Positions 36,493-44,393 of a stretch of 64,000 nt of DNA are shown in pieces. Source of the DNA: Nitrospira sp. (GTDB lineage: Bacteria; Nitrospirota; Nitrospiria; Nitrospirales; Nitrospiraceae); assembly GCA_024330965.1 (NCBI GenBank), contig JANDJL010000005.1, forward strand, positions 93,795 to 157,794. The letters are read 5' to 3'. Under the pieces are notes generated by a model, which did no database searches, was not told where the DNA came from, and saw nothing but the letters and a program-made list of their open reading frames with translations. The translations under genes and the position numbers were made by a program. Each line of letters begins with the position of its first letter. Position 1 is the first letter of the stretch.

Positions 36493-37212
36493 ATGGGGCG
36501 TTCGTTGATCAGGCCGATTGTCATCATGGGGGTCATGTACGCGGTGCTCAAGTTCGTGCTGCCGAACATTCCGGGATCCGCCGAGCTTCCATTCAGCCTC
36601 ATTCTGCTGTATCTGCTGCTGACGCTGTCTGGGATCATCATTTTTGAAACCGTCAGCGCCGAATCCAAAGACGCCTTCTGGGGGCCGATGCAGAAATTTT
36701 TGACGGGAGACAACATCGGGGGGTTGAAACCGTTTCGATACGGGATTCTTATTTTCTTTCCTCTTCTGGTCGGATGGCAGACGTACAATGCAACGGCCCC
36801 GAGCGGTCAGCCTCCCACTGAAAGCCGAGTGATTCACCCCGCTCCGCCTGGCGAGTATACGGGGCTGGTAAATCCGGTTCCCAGGACCCCTGAAAACATC
36901 ATGCAAGGCAAAGGGTTCTATGCGGCGTTTTGCTCGCCGTGCCATGGCGCGAATTTCGATGGGAAAGGACCGGCTGCCCGCGGCTACAATCCTCCGCCGG
37001 CCAATTTTGCCGATCCCACGACCATCGCGATGTTGCAGGAAAGCTACCTGTTTTGGCGCATTAAAAAGGGCGGAGTCGGGCTGCCGATCGAAGGCATGCC
37101 GTGGAAGTCGGCGATGCCACGTTGGGAGCTCGAATTGCCGGATGAATGGATTTGGAAAATTATCATGGGCGAATACGACGGTGCGCATCAGTCGCCGCGC
37201 ACCTGGGAATAG
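36493..37212 (+). CDS. Membrane-anchored monoheme cytochrome c
   Basis: 239 residues with three membrane helices (about 8-24, 33-51 and 83-97) and a C-terminal heme c domain with C147-S-P-C150-H151 (FCSPCHG). Met in EGMPWKSAMPRW is the probable sixth ligand. The wording of the heme domain (NFDGKGPAARGYNPPPANFAD) resembles cytochromes c of alternative complex III and related quinol oxidising complexes. GGAGGGAG lies before the ATG, and the gene is 15 bases after its neighbour. Confidence 0.88.
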   Translation: MGRSLIRPIVIMGVMYAVLKFVLPNIPGSAELPFSLILLYLLLTLSGIIIFETVSAESKDAFWGPMQKFLTGDNIGGLKPFRYGILIFFPLLVGWQTYNATAPSGQPPTESRVIHPAPPGEYTGLVNPVPRTPENIMQGKGFYAAFCSPCHGANFDGKGPAARGYNPPPANFADPTTIAMLQESYLFWRIKKGGVGLPIEGMPWKSAMPRWELELPDEWIWKIIMGEYDGAHQSPRTWE

Positions 37213-37227
37213 CGCGAGGGAGAACCG

Positions 37228-38097
37228 ATGTCGCCCGGATCGTCGTGGGGAAACGAGGCTAGCATGAATCCCGTGAAGTCGACGGCTCAATGGAGTGCAT
37301 ATGTGAAGGGGGTCCTGATCATCGCCCTGATCGTGGGAGGATGGACGGATGGTTTGGCGCAGGAAAGTGTGGCGGTTCGCGCGCCCCTCATCTCGGGCGC
37401 CTTGCCCGTTGATGATCCGAACGCGGCAGTGTGGAACAGCGCCGCGCCTGCTGTTTTTCCGATGTCGCCGCAAGTCCATTGGCCGGACCGCATTCAGGAA
37501 GTGACCGTGCAGGATCTGACCGTTCGCGCTTTGCATGACGGGACGCAGGTGGCGTTTCTCTTGGAATATGACGATCCCACGGAGGACCCTGACGACGCGG
37601 CGGCGATTGAGTTCATGGTCGGGGATAAGAAAGCGCACTTCGCGCACGGCCAGCCGATGCTCTTGGTGGATGGCGGGCCCGTCAACATCTGGTTCTGGAA
37701 GCACAAAGACGGTAAAGCCGTGGATATGTGGGCCAAGGGATTCGGTACACTCCGGCCGCACTCGCATCAAGATGTGAAAGCCAAAGGCGAGTACGCGAAT
37801 GGGAAATGGAGGATCGTGTTTTCCCGGTCGCTGGTGACCGATCATCCGGATGAGGATATGCAGGTCACGCCGGGCCAGTTCATCAATATCGCCTTTGCGG
37901 TTTGGGATGGAAGAAAGGACGCGACGGGACAGCTCATTGAAAAAGGATCGCAAAAGGCTGTGTCGTCATGGTGGTATTTTCGGGCGGAACCGCCTCCTGA
38001 TTATTCCGGGTACCTGTATGCAGGGGTGGCAGCCGTGTTGGCGTTAGGGTTTCAGTTCGTTCTGATCCGTAAACTCAAGGAAGGGCAGTCGGCATGA
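37228..38097 (+). CDS. Ethylbenzene-dehydrogenase/NxrC-like heme b protein
   Basis: 289 residues (GAGGGAGA before ATG 37228; an in-frame ATG at 37264 starts nearer the signal peptide). A signal peptide is followed by a heme b-binding domain of the DMSO-reductase gamma-subunit type at about 45-255 (VHWPDRIQEVTVQDLTVRAL, VAFLLEYDDPTEDPDDAAAIEF, FINIAFAVWDG). A C-terminal membrane helix (YLYAGVAAVLALGFQFVLI) anchors it. The domain is the one used for NxrC in nitrite oxidoreductase, but no nxrA or nxrB is in the window. The stop overlaps the next start (ATGA). Confidence 0.87.
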   Translation: MSPGSSWGNEASMNPVKSTAQWSAYVKGVLIIALIVGGWTDGLAQESVAVRAPLISGALPVDDPNAAVWNSAAPAVFPMSPQVHWPDRIQEVTVQDLTVRALHDGTQVAFLLEYDDPTEDPDDAAAIEFMVGDKKAHFAHGQPMLLVDGGPVNIWFWKHKDGKAVDMWAKGFGTLRPHSHQDVKAKGEYANGKWRIVFSRSLVTDHPDEDMQVTPGQFINIAFAVWDGRKDATGQLIEKGSQKAVSSWWYFRAEPPPDYSGYLYAGVAAVLALGFQFVLIRKLKEGQSA

Positions 38098-39119
38098 GAA
38101 GGGCAAGGCTGCAAGCCGTGAAAACAGTGGTCGGCCTGTGCGGAGTGGTGGCGCTGCTTGCCGGTGGGTGTGCAAGCGAGCAGGAAAAAAAAGGGCGCGA
38201 ATTGTATGTCCATTACTGCAGCGATTGTCATGGCGAAAGCGGCAGACAAAACGAAGGATTCAATTGGTCGGCCATGCCTGATCCCAAGCCCAAGGATCTT
38301 TCCAATAAAAGCGAAATGAGCACCTTCAAAGACGAGGAGCTGTTTGCCACGATTTCGCGCGATATGTTGGATACGAGCGAAGAGGGAGGCGATGAGATCG
38401 GGGACGACGATTTCGCTGTTCCGACGATGCCGACCTTCAAGTATACGTTGTCCGAAGAAGAAATCTGGGCGATCGTCGGCCATGTGCGCACATTGCACGG
38501 GATGAAGCTGGAGTTCGACGTGGCGGCGCGTAAGCGATCCCTTGAAGAAGGATTGAAGGCCGCGCAGGAAGCGTTCGATCGGGCGAAACAGGCTTACGAA
38601 GAGGCGGAACGAAAAGCCAACGAAGAGGCGGAACGAAAAAGCCAGGAGCTCAATCAAGACGTCGACGTCGATGAGTCCGCGTACGCCGATGAACTGGCGG
38701 CGATGAGCCAAGCCAAAAAAGAACTGGAGGCTGCTCAGGCCGCTTTGAACAACTTCACGACGAGACCGGGAAAGGGGCAGAGCGTTCCCAGGCCGGACCT
38801 CACGACGCCGCCTGCAGAGGTGGCGCAGCTTGTCGAGCGCGGAAAGCGGCTGTATGAAAACAAGTATGGGTGTAACGGGTGTCATAGCCTTGCCGGCGAG
38901 GGTGGGAAAATCGGCCCTCCCCTGGACCGTGCCGGATTCAGACTGAATCCCACCTGGATCTATCGGTGGCTCAAGAATCCACAGGCTATGGATTCGTCGA
39001 CGCGGATGCCAGCATTGGGCCTGAGCGACGCGGATGCCAAAGCCGTGACGTTCTATCTGCAAACCTTGCAGGCGCCAAAGATGGTGTCCGAAGAAGAAAA
39101 ACCGGTCGAAACTCCGTGA
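38094..39119 (+). CDS. Diheme cytochrome c lipoprotein with internal coiled coil
   Basis: 341 residues. A lipoprotein signal ends at C26 (LLAGGC). The first heme domain has C42-S-D-C45-H46 and a second C260-N-G-C263-H264. They are separated by a charged coiled coil at about 142-220, part of which is a DNA-level tandem repeat of roughly 24 bases (EEAERKANEEAERKSQ). A Met ligand is likely in TMPTFKY for the first and RMPALG for the second heme. Last gene of the respiratory run. The coil could act as a spacer or assembly contact. Confidence 0.88.
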   Translation: MRRARLQAVKTVVGLCGVVALLAGGCASEQEKKGRELYVHYCSDCHGESGRQNEGFNWSAMPDPKPKDLSNKSEMSTFKDEELFATISRDMLDTSEEGGDEIGDDDFAVPTMPTFKYTLSEEEIWAIVGHVRTLHGMKLEFDVAARKRSLEEGLKAAQEAFDRAKQAYEEAERKANEEAERKSQELNQDVDVDESAYADELAAMSQAKKELEAAQAALNNFTTRPGKGQSVPRPDLTTPPAEVAQLVERGKRLYENKYGCNGCHSLAGEGGKIGPPLDRAGFRLNPTWIYRWLKNPQAMDSSTRMPALGLSDADAKAVTFYLQTLQAPKMVSEEEKPVETP

Positions 39120-39184
39120 ACCGTCGTTCGAAAGCAGAGATGCTCGTCGGGAGTCCGCCGACCGTTTAAAGGAGGACTTCACAC

Positions 39185-39247
39185 ATGTCGGGCGGAGCGA
39201 CCGCCGTTCGTTTTCAGCCGGTTCGTTTTCAGATGGAGATGGGATGA
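39185..39247 (+). CDS. Possible 20-residue peptide with strong ribosome site
   Basis: AAAGGAGGA precedes ATG 39185 by eight bases. The frame gives 20 residues with the repeat VRFQPVRFQ, caused by a 12-base direct repeat (GTTCGTTTTCAG). It could be a real small peptide, a leader, or the remnant of a lost gene at the end of the operon. Confidence 0.25.
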   Translation: MSGGATAVRFQPVRFQMEMG

Positions 39248-39302
39248 ACGTTTCTCTGCGAGACGGGGCCGCCTCCTTTCTCTTATGGTCTCTTATGGCA
39301 AG

Positions 39303-40235
39303 TCAGTCGATGAATCCGGCCAACAGGCCCGCCAACACGGCGATTCCCACCCACGTATGGGCGCGGAACATACTGAAGGCCACGGCCGGCTCGATCGGTT
39401 TTCGCAATTGCACCGTTTGGAAAAAGAAAAAGAGCCCTACGCCCAGTAATGCGACATAGTAGGGCCAGCGAATCTGGACCAGCCATCCGGCTACGCCCAG
39501 CAGCACCATCATCAGGCAATAGGCGACACCGACTCCCAGGGGAAGCAATCGCCCAAAAAAGAGGGCCGACGATTTGACGCCGATTCGGCGGTCATCGTCC
39601 TGATCCTGAATCGCGTAGATCGTATCGTACGCAACGGCCCATGCAGCCGTCGCTCCAAACAGACACCAAACCGGTGCGTCAAGACGGCCACGGGCTGCCG
39701 CCCATGCCATAATGGTTCCCCAGCCGAAGGCAAGGCCCAACACAGCTTGGGGGATCTGAATCCACCGTTTTGCAAAGGGATACAGAGACGCCAGTGCGAA
39801 CGCTCCGGGCGCCAACCACGTGACGATGGGATCGAGCAGCCAGAGAAGGCTTCCCGCCATGAGCAAGAGTACGGTCAGAAGACCGAGGGCGTGGCGCCGA
39901 GACAGCTCTCCGGAGGCGAGAGGGCGAGTCTTGGTTCTGGCAACTTGTCGGTCGAACGACTGATCAGCCAGGTCGTTGAGAATGACCCCAGCGCTTCGCA
40001 TGAGAAACGATCCCGCGATAAATATGGCCACGAGAGAGGGCGGCGGAACTCCTCCCGTCGCGAGCACCAGCGACCAGATCGTCGGCAGCACCAAGAGATA
40101 GGTTCCTGTCTGGTTCGGCAAGCGGATCAGGCGGATGAAGGCGGACCAGGGAAGACCGGAGGAGCCGACTGTCGGAGAGGACGTTGAAGGCATGGCTCCA
40201 AAATACGCAGAGGAGGAAATCTTGTCAATTTTCAT
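39303..40235 (-). CDS. ubiA: UbiA-family prenyltransferase (4-hydroxybenzoate polyprenyltransferase type)
   Basis: 310 residues, about eight or nine membrane helices. The first prenyl-diphosphate site is N87-D88-x-x-D91-x-x-x-D95 (LNDLADQSFD) and the second is near 207-222 (YAIQDQDDDRRIG). The TRPLASGE phrase and overall length fit 4-hydroxybenzoate octaprenyltransferases, which attach the side chain to the quinone ring at the inner membrane; related quinone pathways also use this family. It converges on the respiratory operon. The start is uncertain: ATG 40193, fifteen residues in, is also possible. Confidence 0.88.
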   Translation of the reverse strand: MKIDKISSSAYFGAMPSTSSPTVGSSGLPWSAFIRLIRLPNQTGTYLLVLPTIWSLVLATGGVPPPSLVAIFIAGSFLMRSAGVILNDLADQSFDRQVARTKTRPLASGELSRRHALGLLTVLLLMAGSLLWLLDPIVTWLAPGAFALASLYPFAKRWIQIPQAVLGLAFGWGTIMAWAAARGRLDAPVWCLFGATAAWAVAYDTIYAIQDQDDDRRIGVKSSALFFGRLLPLGVGVAYCLMMVLLGVAGWLVQIRWPYYVALLGVGLFFFFQTVQLRKPIEPAVAFSMFRAHTWVGIAVLAGLLAGFID

Positions 40236-40295
40236 GAACGGTCTTCAGCGGATTGTGCGCCATACCATAAATTGGGTATAACCACCTGAAAGGGA

Positions 40296-42344
40296 ATGGT
40301 GCTCGTGGCTACCGAATATTTACACATTCGTTCCTTTATCGCTATCGTCACCCTCACAGTCTTCGGGCTGTTGACAGCCGGCTGCTGGTGGTCGAGAGAG
40401 AAACCGAAGGTCTCGGAGGGCGGAGCGGAAACTTCTATTAGCCAAGCGCCCGTCATTGCGCTGAAGCCGTCACTCTGGCTTGCCCCGAGCATGACCAGCG
40501 CGGCGCTCTCGTACACCGATGCCTGTGGGGAGCCGAGTGTCGTCTCGATTTCGGACGTGCTGGCGGAAATCATTCCTGCGAAGCTTGGTCGCGCGTTTTC
40601 CGGTCTCTTGCTCAACGAAGGAGCAGGGCAGATCGGAGAAGAGGATAGTTTTATCGAAGTCGGCCTAGGATCAAAACGAGTGGATCTTGTTCTACCCCGT
40701 CAGACGCCGGGGACGTATCCGGCGCGTGTCACGCTCGGAGTCGAAGCAGCCGTGCTTACCGAAGATGGTGCACCGCTGTTCCATGCCAAGCTTCAAGGTG
40801 TGGGACACGGCGAGGTGGAAGTGACCGGCCGGTCTTGTGAGGTCAAAGGGTTGGAACCCATTGTTCGGCAAGCGGTTGAAACGGTGGGTGACAGTTTGCT
40901 CAAACAGATGACCGAAGCCACTCAAATTCGTGAGTATGCGCAACAGCGGGCTGCGACCTCATCAAAGGCTCCCGCCGCGGCAGTCCCAGGAATGCAGAGT
41001 CCTCAAGCCGGATCGGCAATGGGAGGAGGCACGATTTTTAACCAGCTTACTCCGCCTCCTGCCTTCCCACATTCAACGGCCCTCGCCTTTCTTGCCATCC
41101 TGCGGGATGAAAGCCAAGATCACATGATTGAACCTGGCGAGCCGCTCACGATCGAAGTGGAGGTCAAAAACGAGGGAGAGGTGGAGGCCAGGAATGTGGA
41201 AGTCGTCGTGGGAGGGAACGGGTCTTTGGCCGCGCATTTTCCATCGACGATCCCGATCGGCAACATACGGCCTGGAGAAATCAAGCACACTTCAGTGACG
41301 AAACCGGTCACGGATCTCAAGGGTGAGTCACGCGGTGAGCTGATGTTGAGCGTCCGTAGTCTCACGCCGCTGGATCCGCCGCCGCAACCCAAACAGTTTA
41401 CGCTCGTCGTCAAGACCGACAAAGGGGGTGAGGATACGGAGGCACTCAAGATCGACCGTCCTCCGGCGCCCCTGAGCTTATCCAAACAGACGAAAGCGGT
41501 CGTCGTCGCGATCGGGGTTGGCGCATTTCGAGACGAGCGCGTTCCTCATGTCAAATATGCGGATCGGGATGCTGAAGCGATGGCAACCTATCTGCGGACG
41601 ATTGCCGCAATTCCCGACCATCGAGTCCGTCTGTTGGTGGATCACTTCGCGCTGAAGCAAGATCTCGAAGAGACCTTTGATGAATGGCTACCCAAGCAGG
41701 TGGATGCCACGACCGTCGTATACATTTTTTTCGCGGGGCGCGCGCTGGTTGACGGCTCGACCGGATCGGTCTCCCTCGTGCCGTTTGACGGGAGCATCGC
41801 GTCAACGCGGCGCTTGTATCCAGTCCGGCGCATGCAGGAGGTTCTGTCGCGGTTGCCGATCCAACGAGCGATCTTGATGTTTGATGTGTCACTGGATCCC
41901 TCACCAGGCGCAAACCCGGCGACGACCCCTCATGCCGATTGGGGAGAGGGGGCGGACGATGAAAAGGATCATGTGATGTGGATGGTGGGCAATAGAAGCC
42001 TCCAGGAAGCCCATGTCCATGAATCGGCGAAGCATGGGTTGTTTACGTATTCTCTGTTAAGGGGGTTACAGGGGATGGCTGATATCGATCGGGATGGGAC
42101 TGTCGCCGCCGGAGAACTGTGCACCTACGCCCGCAACGAGGTCATCCATGTGTCCAGAAAACAATTCGGCAACCCGCAGCGTCCGCTCTGTTCCCCACCG
42201 CCCGGACAAGGGGCCGTCGTGAGGATTCACCCGATGGCGAGGGGCAATAACCCAAAGTCGTCCGATGCCGTGAAGAAGACGGCACCGGTCGAGGACGTTC
42301 CTTCACCGTCCCATCAACCCGTGAATGTGGGTCCGAAACTCTAG
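40296..42344 (+). CDS. Lipoprotein with degenerate caspase-like (C14) domain
   Basis: 682 residues. A lipoprotein signal ends at C30 (LLTAGC). A domain at about 45-215 looks like an outer-membrane assembly lipoprotein domain; a CARDB-like Ig domain (EVEVKNEGEVEARNVEV) lies at 270-375, and a C14 caspase-fold domain at 398-640. The domain has its fold markers (AIGVGAFRDERVPHVKYADRDAEAMATYL and HGLFTYSLLRGLQG). The catalytic His position reads FFAGRA (R482), and the Cys position reads DVSLD (S532), so it should be proteolytically dead. An EF-hand-like DIDRDGTVAAGEL is at 597-609. Likely a periplasmic scaffold. Confidence 0.82.
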   Translation: MVLVATEYLHIRSFIAIVTLTVFGLLTAGCWWSREKPKVSEGGAETSISQAPVIALKPSLWLAPSMTSAALSYTDACGEPSVVSISDVLAEIIPAKLGRAFSGLLLNEGAGQIGEEDSFIEVGLGSKRVDLVLPRQTPGTYPARVTLGVEAAVLTEDGAPLFHAKLQGVGHGEVEVTGRSCEVKGLEPIVRQAVETVGDSLLKQMTEATQIREYAQQRAATSSKAPAAAVPGMQSPQAGSAMGGGTIFNQLTPPPAFPHSTALAFLAILRDESQDHMIEPGEPLTIEVEVKNEGEVEARNVEVVVGGNGSLAAHFPSTIPIGNIRPGEIKHTSVTKPVTDLKGESRGELMLSVRSLTPLDPPPQPKQFTLVVKTDKGGEDTEALKIDRPPAPLSLSKQTKAVVVAIGVGAFRDERVPHVKYADRDAEAMATYLRTIAAIPDHRVRLLVDHFALKQDLEETFDEWLPKQVDATTVVYIFFAGRALVDGSTGSVSLVPFDGSIASTRRLYPVRRMQEVLSRLPIQRAILMFDVSLDPSPGANPATTPHADWGEGADDEKDHVMWMVGNRSLQEAHVHESAKHGLFTYSLLRGLQGMADIDRDGTVAAGELCTYARNEVIHVSRKQFGNPQRPLCSPPPGQGAVVRIHPMARGNNPKSSDAVKKTAPVEDVPSPSHQPVNVGPKL

Positions 42345-42379
42345 AGGGTTTGAGCGAGGACCGTTGCTGGGAGCGTTGA

Positions 42380-42408
42380 TTGACACTCCCCCTCGCGGCC
42401 AGTATCAT
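42380..42408 (+). promoter_or_regulatory. Promoter for tRNA-Thr
   Basis: TTGACA-N17-TATCAT, 28 bases ahead of the tRNA. Perfect -35, ideal spacing. Confidence 0.8.
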
Positions 42409-42436
42409 GGCCGACGTAACAGCCTTGAATCGACAT

Positions 42437-42512
42437 GCCGGCGTAGCTCAGTCGGTAGAGCAGCGGTTTCGTAAACCGCAGGTCGCCCGTTCAATCCGGG
42501 TCGCCGGCTCCA
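42437..42512 (+). tRNA. tRNA-Thr (CGT)
   Basis: Acceptor arms GCCGGCG and CGCCGGC, D-arm GCTCAGTCGGTAGAGC, anticodon stem GCGGT/ACCGC around loop TTCGTAA giving anticodon CGT, a T-arm with TTCAATC loop, and encoded TCCA. Confidence 0.97.
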
Positions 42513-42550
42513 TCCCGTTCGACGACATCCTGCTCCTGAGATTCGATGGG

Positions 42551-42575
42551 GGCTGGCGAGAGGGAATCGCCAGTC
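42551..42575 (+). terminator. Hairpin after tRNA-Thr
   Basis: CTGGCGA-N7-TCGCCAG (42553-42573), extendable by two pairs including one G-U, followed by a T-rich but interrupted stretch. Likely ends the tRNA transcript. Confidence 0.45.
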
Positions 42576-42811
42576 ATTCTGACTGAGTTCTTTCTGATTT
42601 CTTTCTTCTCGTTCTTCGGCGCCATTGTACGATCCGACGGCAGGGTACCTGTGGGCTAATCCACGGAACCACCGTGAATCGTGCGTCGTTGGCCGGACGA
42701 CGCCCCCTCCTTTTGAACTACTTCTTTCTGGTCTGGCAAGGATCGGCTGCGCCGATACACTACAGTCAGTATCGATAGATGAGAGGACCCCTTGACGAAA
42801 GGAGAGCGGCG

Positions 42812-43054
42812 ATGACATGTTCTCGATGCAGAGGATTGATGCTGAGCGAATATCTTTTTGACCTGGACGGAGGAGTCGAGAGATGGGTGACGTCCTGGCG
42901 TTGCGTGAATTGCGGCCAGAGAGATGACGCCGTCATTCAACGCCACCGCCGAGCCAGGCCGGCGAAGGAACAGTTCACGCTCGAAACTTTCATGCCCAGA
43001 CGGGCGGATACCTTTTTGCAGGAACACGCCGGCCCGCAACAGGCAGCGGCTTAA
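42812..43054 (+). CDS. Small zinc-ribbon-like protein
   Basis: 80 residues. Two CxxC knuckles, C3-SR-C6 and C31-VN-C34 (numbered from ATG 42812), surround a short beta segment, as in a minimal zinc ribbon. The rest is a basic linker (QRHRRARPAKEQ) and an Ala/Gln tail. GAAAGGAGAG is ideally spaced before the ATG. It could bind nucleic acid or protein; no specific family recognised. Stands alone, followed by a strong hairpin. Confidence 0.75.
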   Translation: MTCSRCRGLMLSEYLFDLDGGVERWVTSWRCVNCGQRDDAVIQRHRRARPAKEQFTLETFMPRRADTFLQEHAGPQQAAA

Positions 43055-43092
43055 CCTTAACACTGAGATTTGGGTGGGCTGATACACAGGTG

Positions 43093-43124
43093 TTCCCGGG
43101 GCCGTCTGGAGACGGCCCCGGGAA
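43093..43124 (+). terminator. Strong GC-rich hairpin after zinc-ribbon gene
   Basis: Fourteen-base perfect arms (43093-43106 and 43111-43124) around a TGGA loop, 38 bases after the stop. No T-tract follows, but it sits between converging genes and probably stops transcription in both directions. Confidence 0.65.
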
Positions 43125-43193
43125 GACCGGCATCAACCGATGCCTTGTGATGTGAGGGGACGAGACAAACCGACGTCCCCGCCGGTTGCTCCC

Positions 43194-43313
43194 TCACTTG
43201 ATAAAGCCTGCGGTCATCAGGGCGAATGAAAGGATCCCGATGAGGAACGCCCCAAAGAGGAAGACCCAGCCTTTATTCTCCTTGAGCTCGTCCATGATAT
43301 GCACGTCGCGCAT
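43194..43313 (-). CDS. 39-residue membrane protein
   Basis: Starts at ATG 43313 with a full AGGAGGTGAG ribosome site. Translation begins MRDVHIMDELKENKGW and continues as one membrane helix (VFLFGAFLIGILSFALMTAGF) ending in IK. The layout, an acidic/basic N-terminus then one helix, resembles small accessory subunits of membrane complexes. It lies downstream of the NarL-type regulator on the same strand. Function unknown. Confidence 0.7.
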   Translation of the reverse strand: MRDVHIMDELKENKGWVFLFGAFLIGILSFALMTAGFIK

Positions 43314-43476
43314 CTTCCTCACCTCCTTTGGCCGACATTCCTGAGCGAGCGCACGCTCTTCTGTATCGACTGACTCAGGCTTATGCAAAATAAAATATCG
43401 GAGACGATCCCATCGTGCCATCACCCGAAGGATGGAATTGATGTACACCGTTCGGGTGAGAAGGTGGTCAAGGAGG

Positions 43477-44157
43477 CTATTTGGTCTGCAGAAAAGCCAA
43501 CACCGCTTCCACGCGCCCGTTGACGGAAAGTTTCCGATAGATGTGATGCAGATGCGTTTTGACCGTATCAAGCGACACACACAATTGGTCGGCGATTTCT
43601 TTGTTCGTGCGCCCCATCGCGGCGCAGGCTAAAATTTCTCGTTCACGTTCGGTCAGCTTGGACAAGGGGCTCTCCTCGGCGGCGACCGTCTGCCCGACCG
43701 CTTCGATCGCACGCCGCGCGAAATGGTCGGGCATAAACGGCGAAAGCAAATGTTGGCCGCGAAAGGCAGCGCGCAGGCATCGCACGAGATCATTGGAGTC
43801 TGCATCCTTCAGGAGGTAGCCAAATGCGCCGGCCTGGACTGCTTCAACGATGCGCGCGTCGTCATCCTCAGCCGAGACCACCAAGATCCGTGCGTCTGGC
43901 ACGCAGCCGTGAATCAACTTGGTGGCAGTGACTCCGTCACGACTTGGCGTATCCAAATCGATGAGGGCGAGATCAGGTTTGTGCGCCAGGGCCAAGTTCA
44001 CGGCCTCTCGCCCATCGGCAGCTTCTCCCACCACCATGATGTCTCGTTCCCGTTCCAGGAGTGCACGCAGACTCTGCCTCATCAGGCGGTATCGTTCGAC
44101 GAGGAGCAACCGAATCGGTCCCGCCTCTTCTCTTTTGGAATGCTCGCGAATCATCAA
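43477..44157 (-). CDS. NarL/LuxR-type response regulator with altered acidic pocket
   Basis: 226 residues. The receiver domain (about 15-130) has phosphoacceptor D67 (LIDLDTP) and K117 (YLLKDAD). The usual Asp pair after the first strand is E21-R22 (LLLVERYRL), which would weaken magnesium binding. The C-terminal LuxR helix-turn-helix is intact (LTEREREILACAAMGRTNKEIADQL, VKTHLHHIYRKL). It may work by unphosphorylated dimerisation or another signal. No kinase is adjacent. It is in a minus-strand run with two small membrane proteins and an envelope protein. Confidence 0.9.
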   Translation of the reverse strand: MMIREHSKREEAGPIRLLLVERYRLMRQSLRALLERERDIMVVGEAADGREAVNLALAHKPDLALIDLDTPSRDGVTATKLIHGCVPDARILVVSAEDDDARIVEAVQAGAFGYLLKDADSNDLVRCLRAAFRGQHLLSPFMPDHFARRAIEAVGQTVAAEESPLSKLTEREREILACAAMGRTNKEIADQLCVSLDTVKTHLHHIYRKLSVNGRVEAVLAFLQTK

Positions 44158-44172
44158 CCACTCGTCACGCCC

Positions 44173-44352
44173 TTACGCGGCCTGGCGATGCCCGTCGGCA
44201 AGATGCCGAATCGATGTTCCTGCTCCCTTGGTTGCTTCTCCGTTCGGAGGAAACTCCTCCCTCTTTGGGGAAGCCAGGAAAGTGACACAGGCGAGCGTCA
44301 ATCCCACCATGATCACGAGGGCTCCGACGATTCCCCAATATCCCCACGACAT
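44173..44352 (-). CDS. 59-residue membrane protein
   Basis: ATG 44352 is preceded by AGGTGA. The N-terminus MSWGYWGIVGALVIMVG leads a single membrane helix up to about residue 27, followed by a hydrophilic tail (PKREEFPPNGEATKG). It lies between a two-helix envelope protein and the regulator on the same strand. The short, Trp-containing N-terminus is reminiscent of small oxidase-associated subunits, but that is only a resemblance. Confidence 0.62.
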   Translation of the reverse strand: MSWGYWGIVGALVIMVGLTLACVTFLASPKREEFPPNGEATKGAGTSIRHLADGHRQAA

Positions 44353-44393
44353 AGATCACCTGCTCGCGTCCTATGACGCGAGTCCTTTTCGTG

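Noticed and set aside
36148..37953. 601-codon minus-strand frame
   Set aside because: Antisense to three respiratory genes with heme motifs and signal sequences; no domain of its own.
39244..39459. 71-codon plus-strand frame overlapping the end of ubiA
   Set aside because: Antisense to ubiA and without a domain; begins by chance within the previous micro-frame.
40253..40282. TTGTGC-N18-TATAAC before the caspase-fold gene
   Set aside because: It would start transcription about 7 bases before the ATG, leaving no room for the ribosome site; not reported as a feature.
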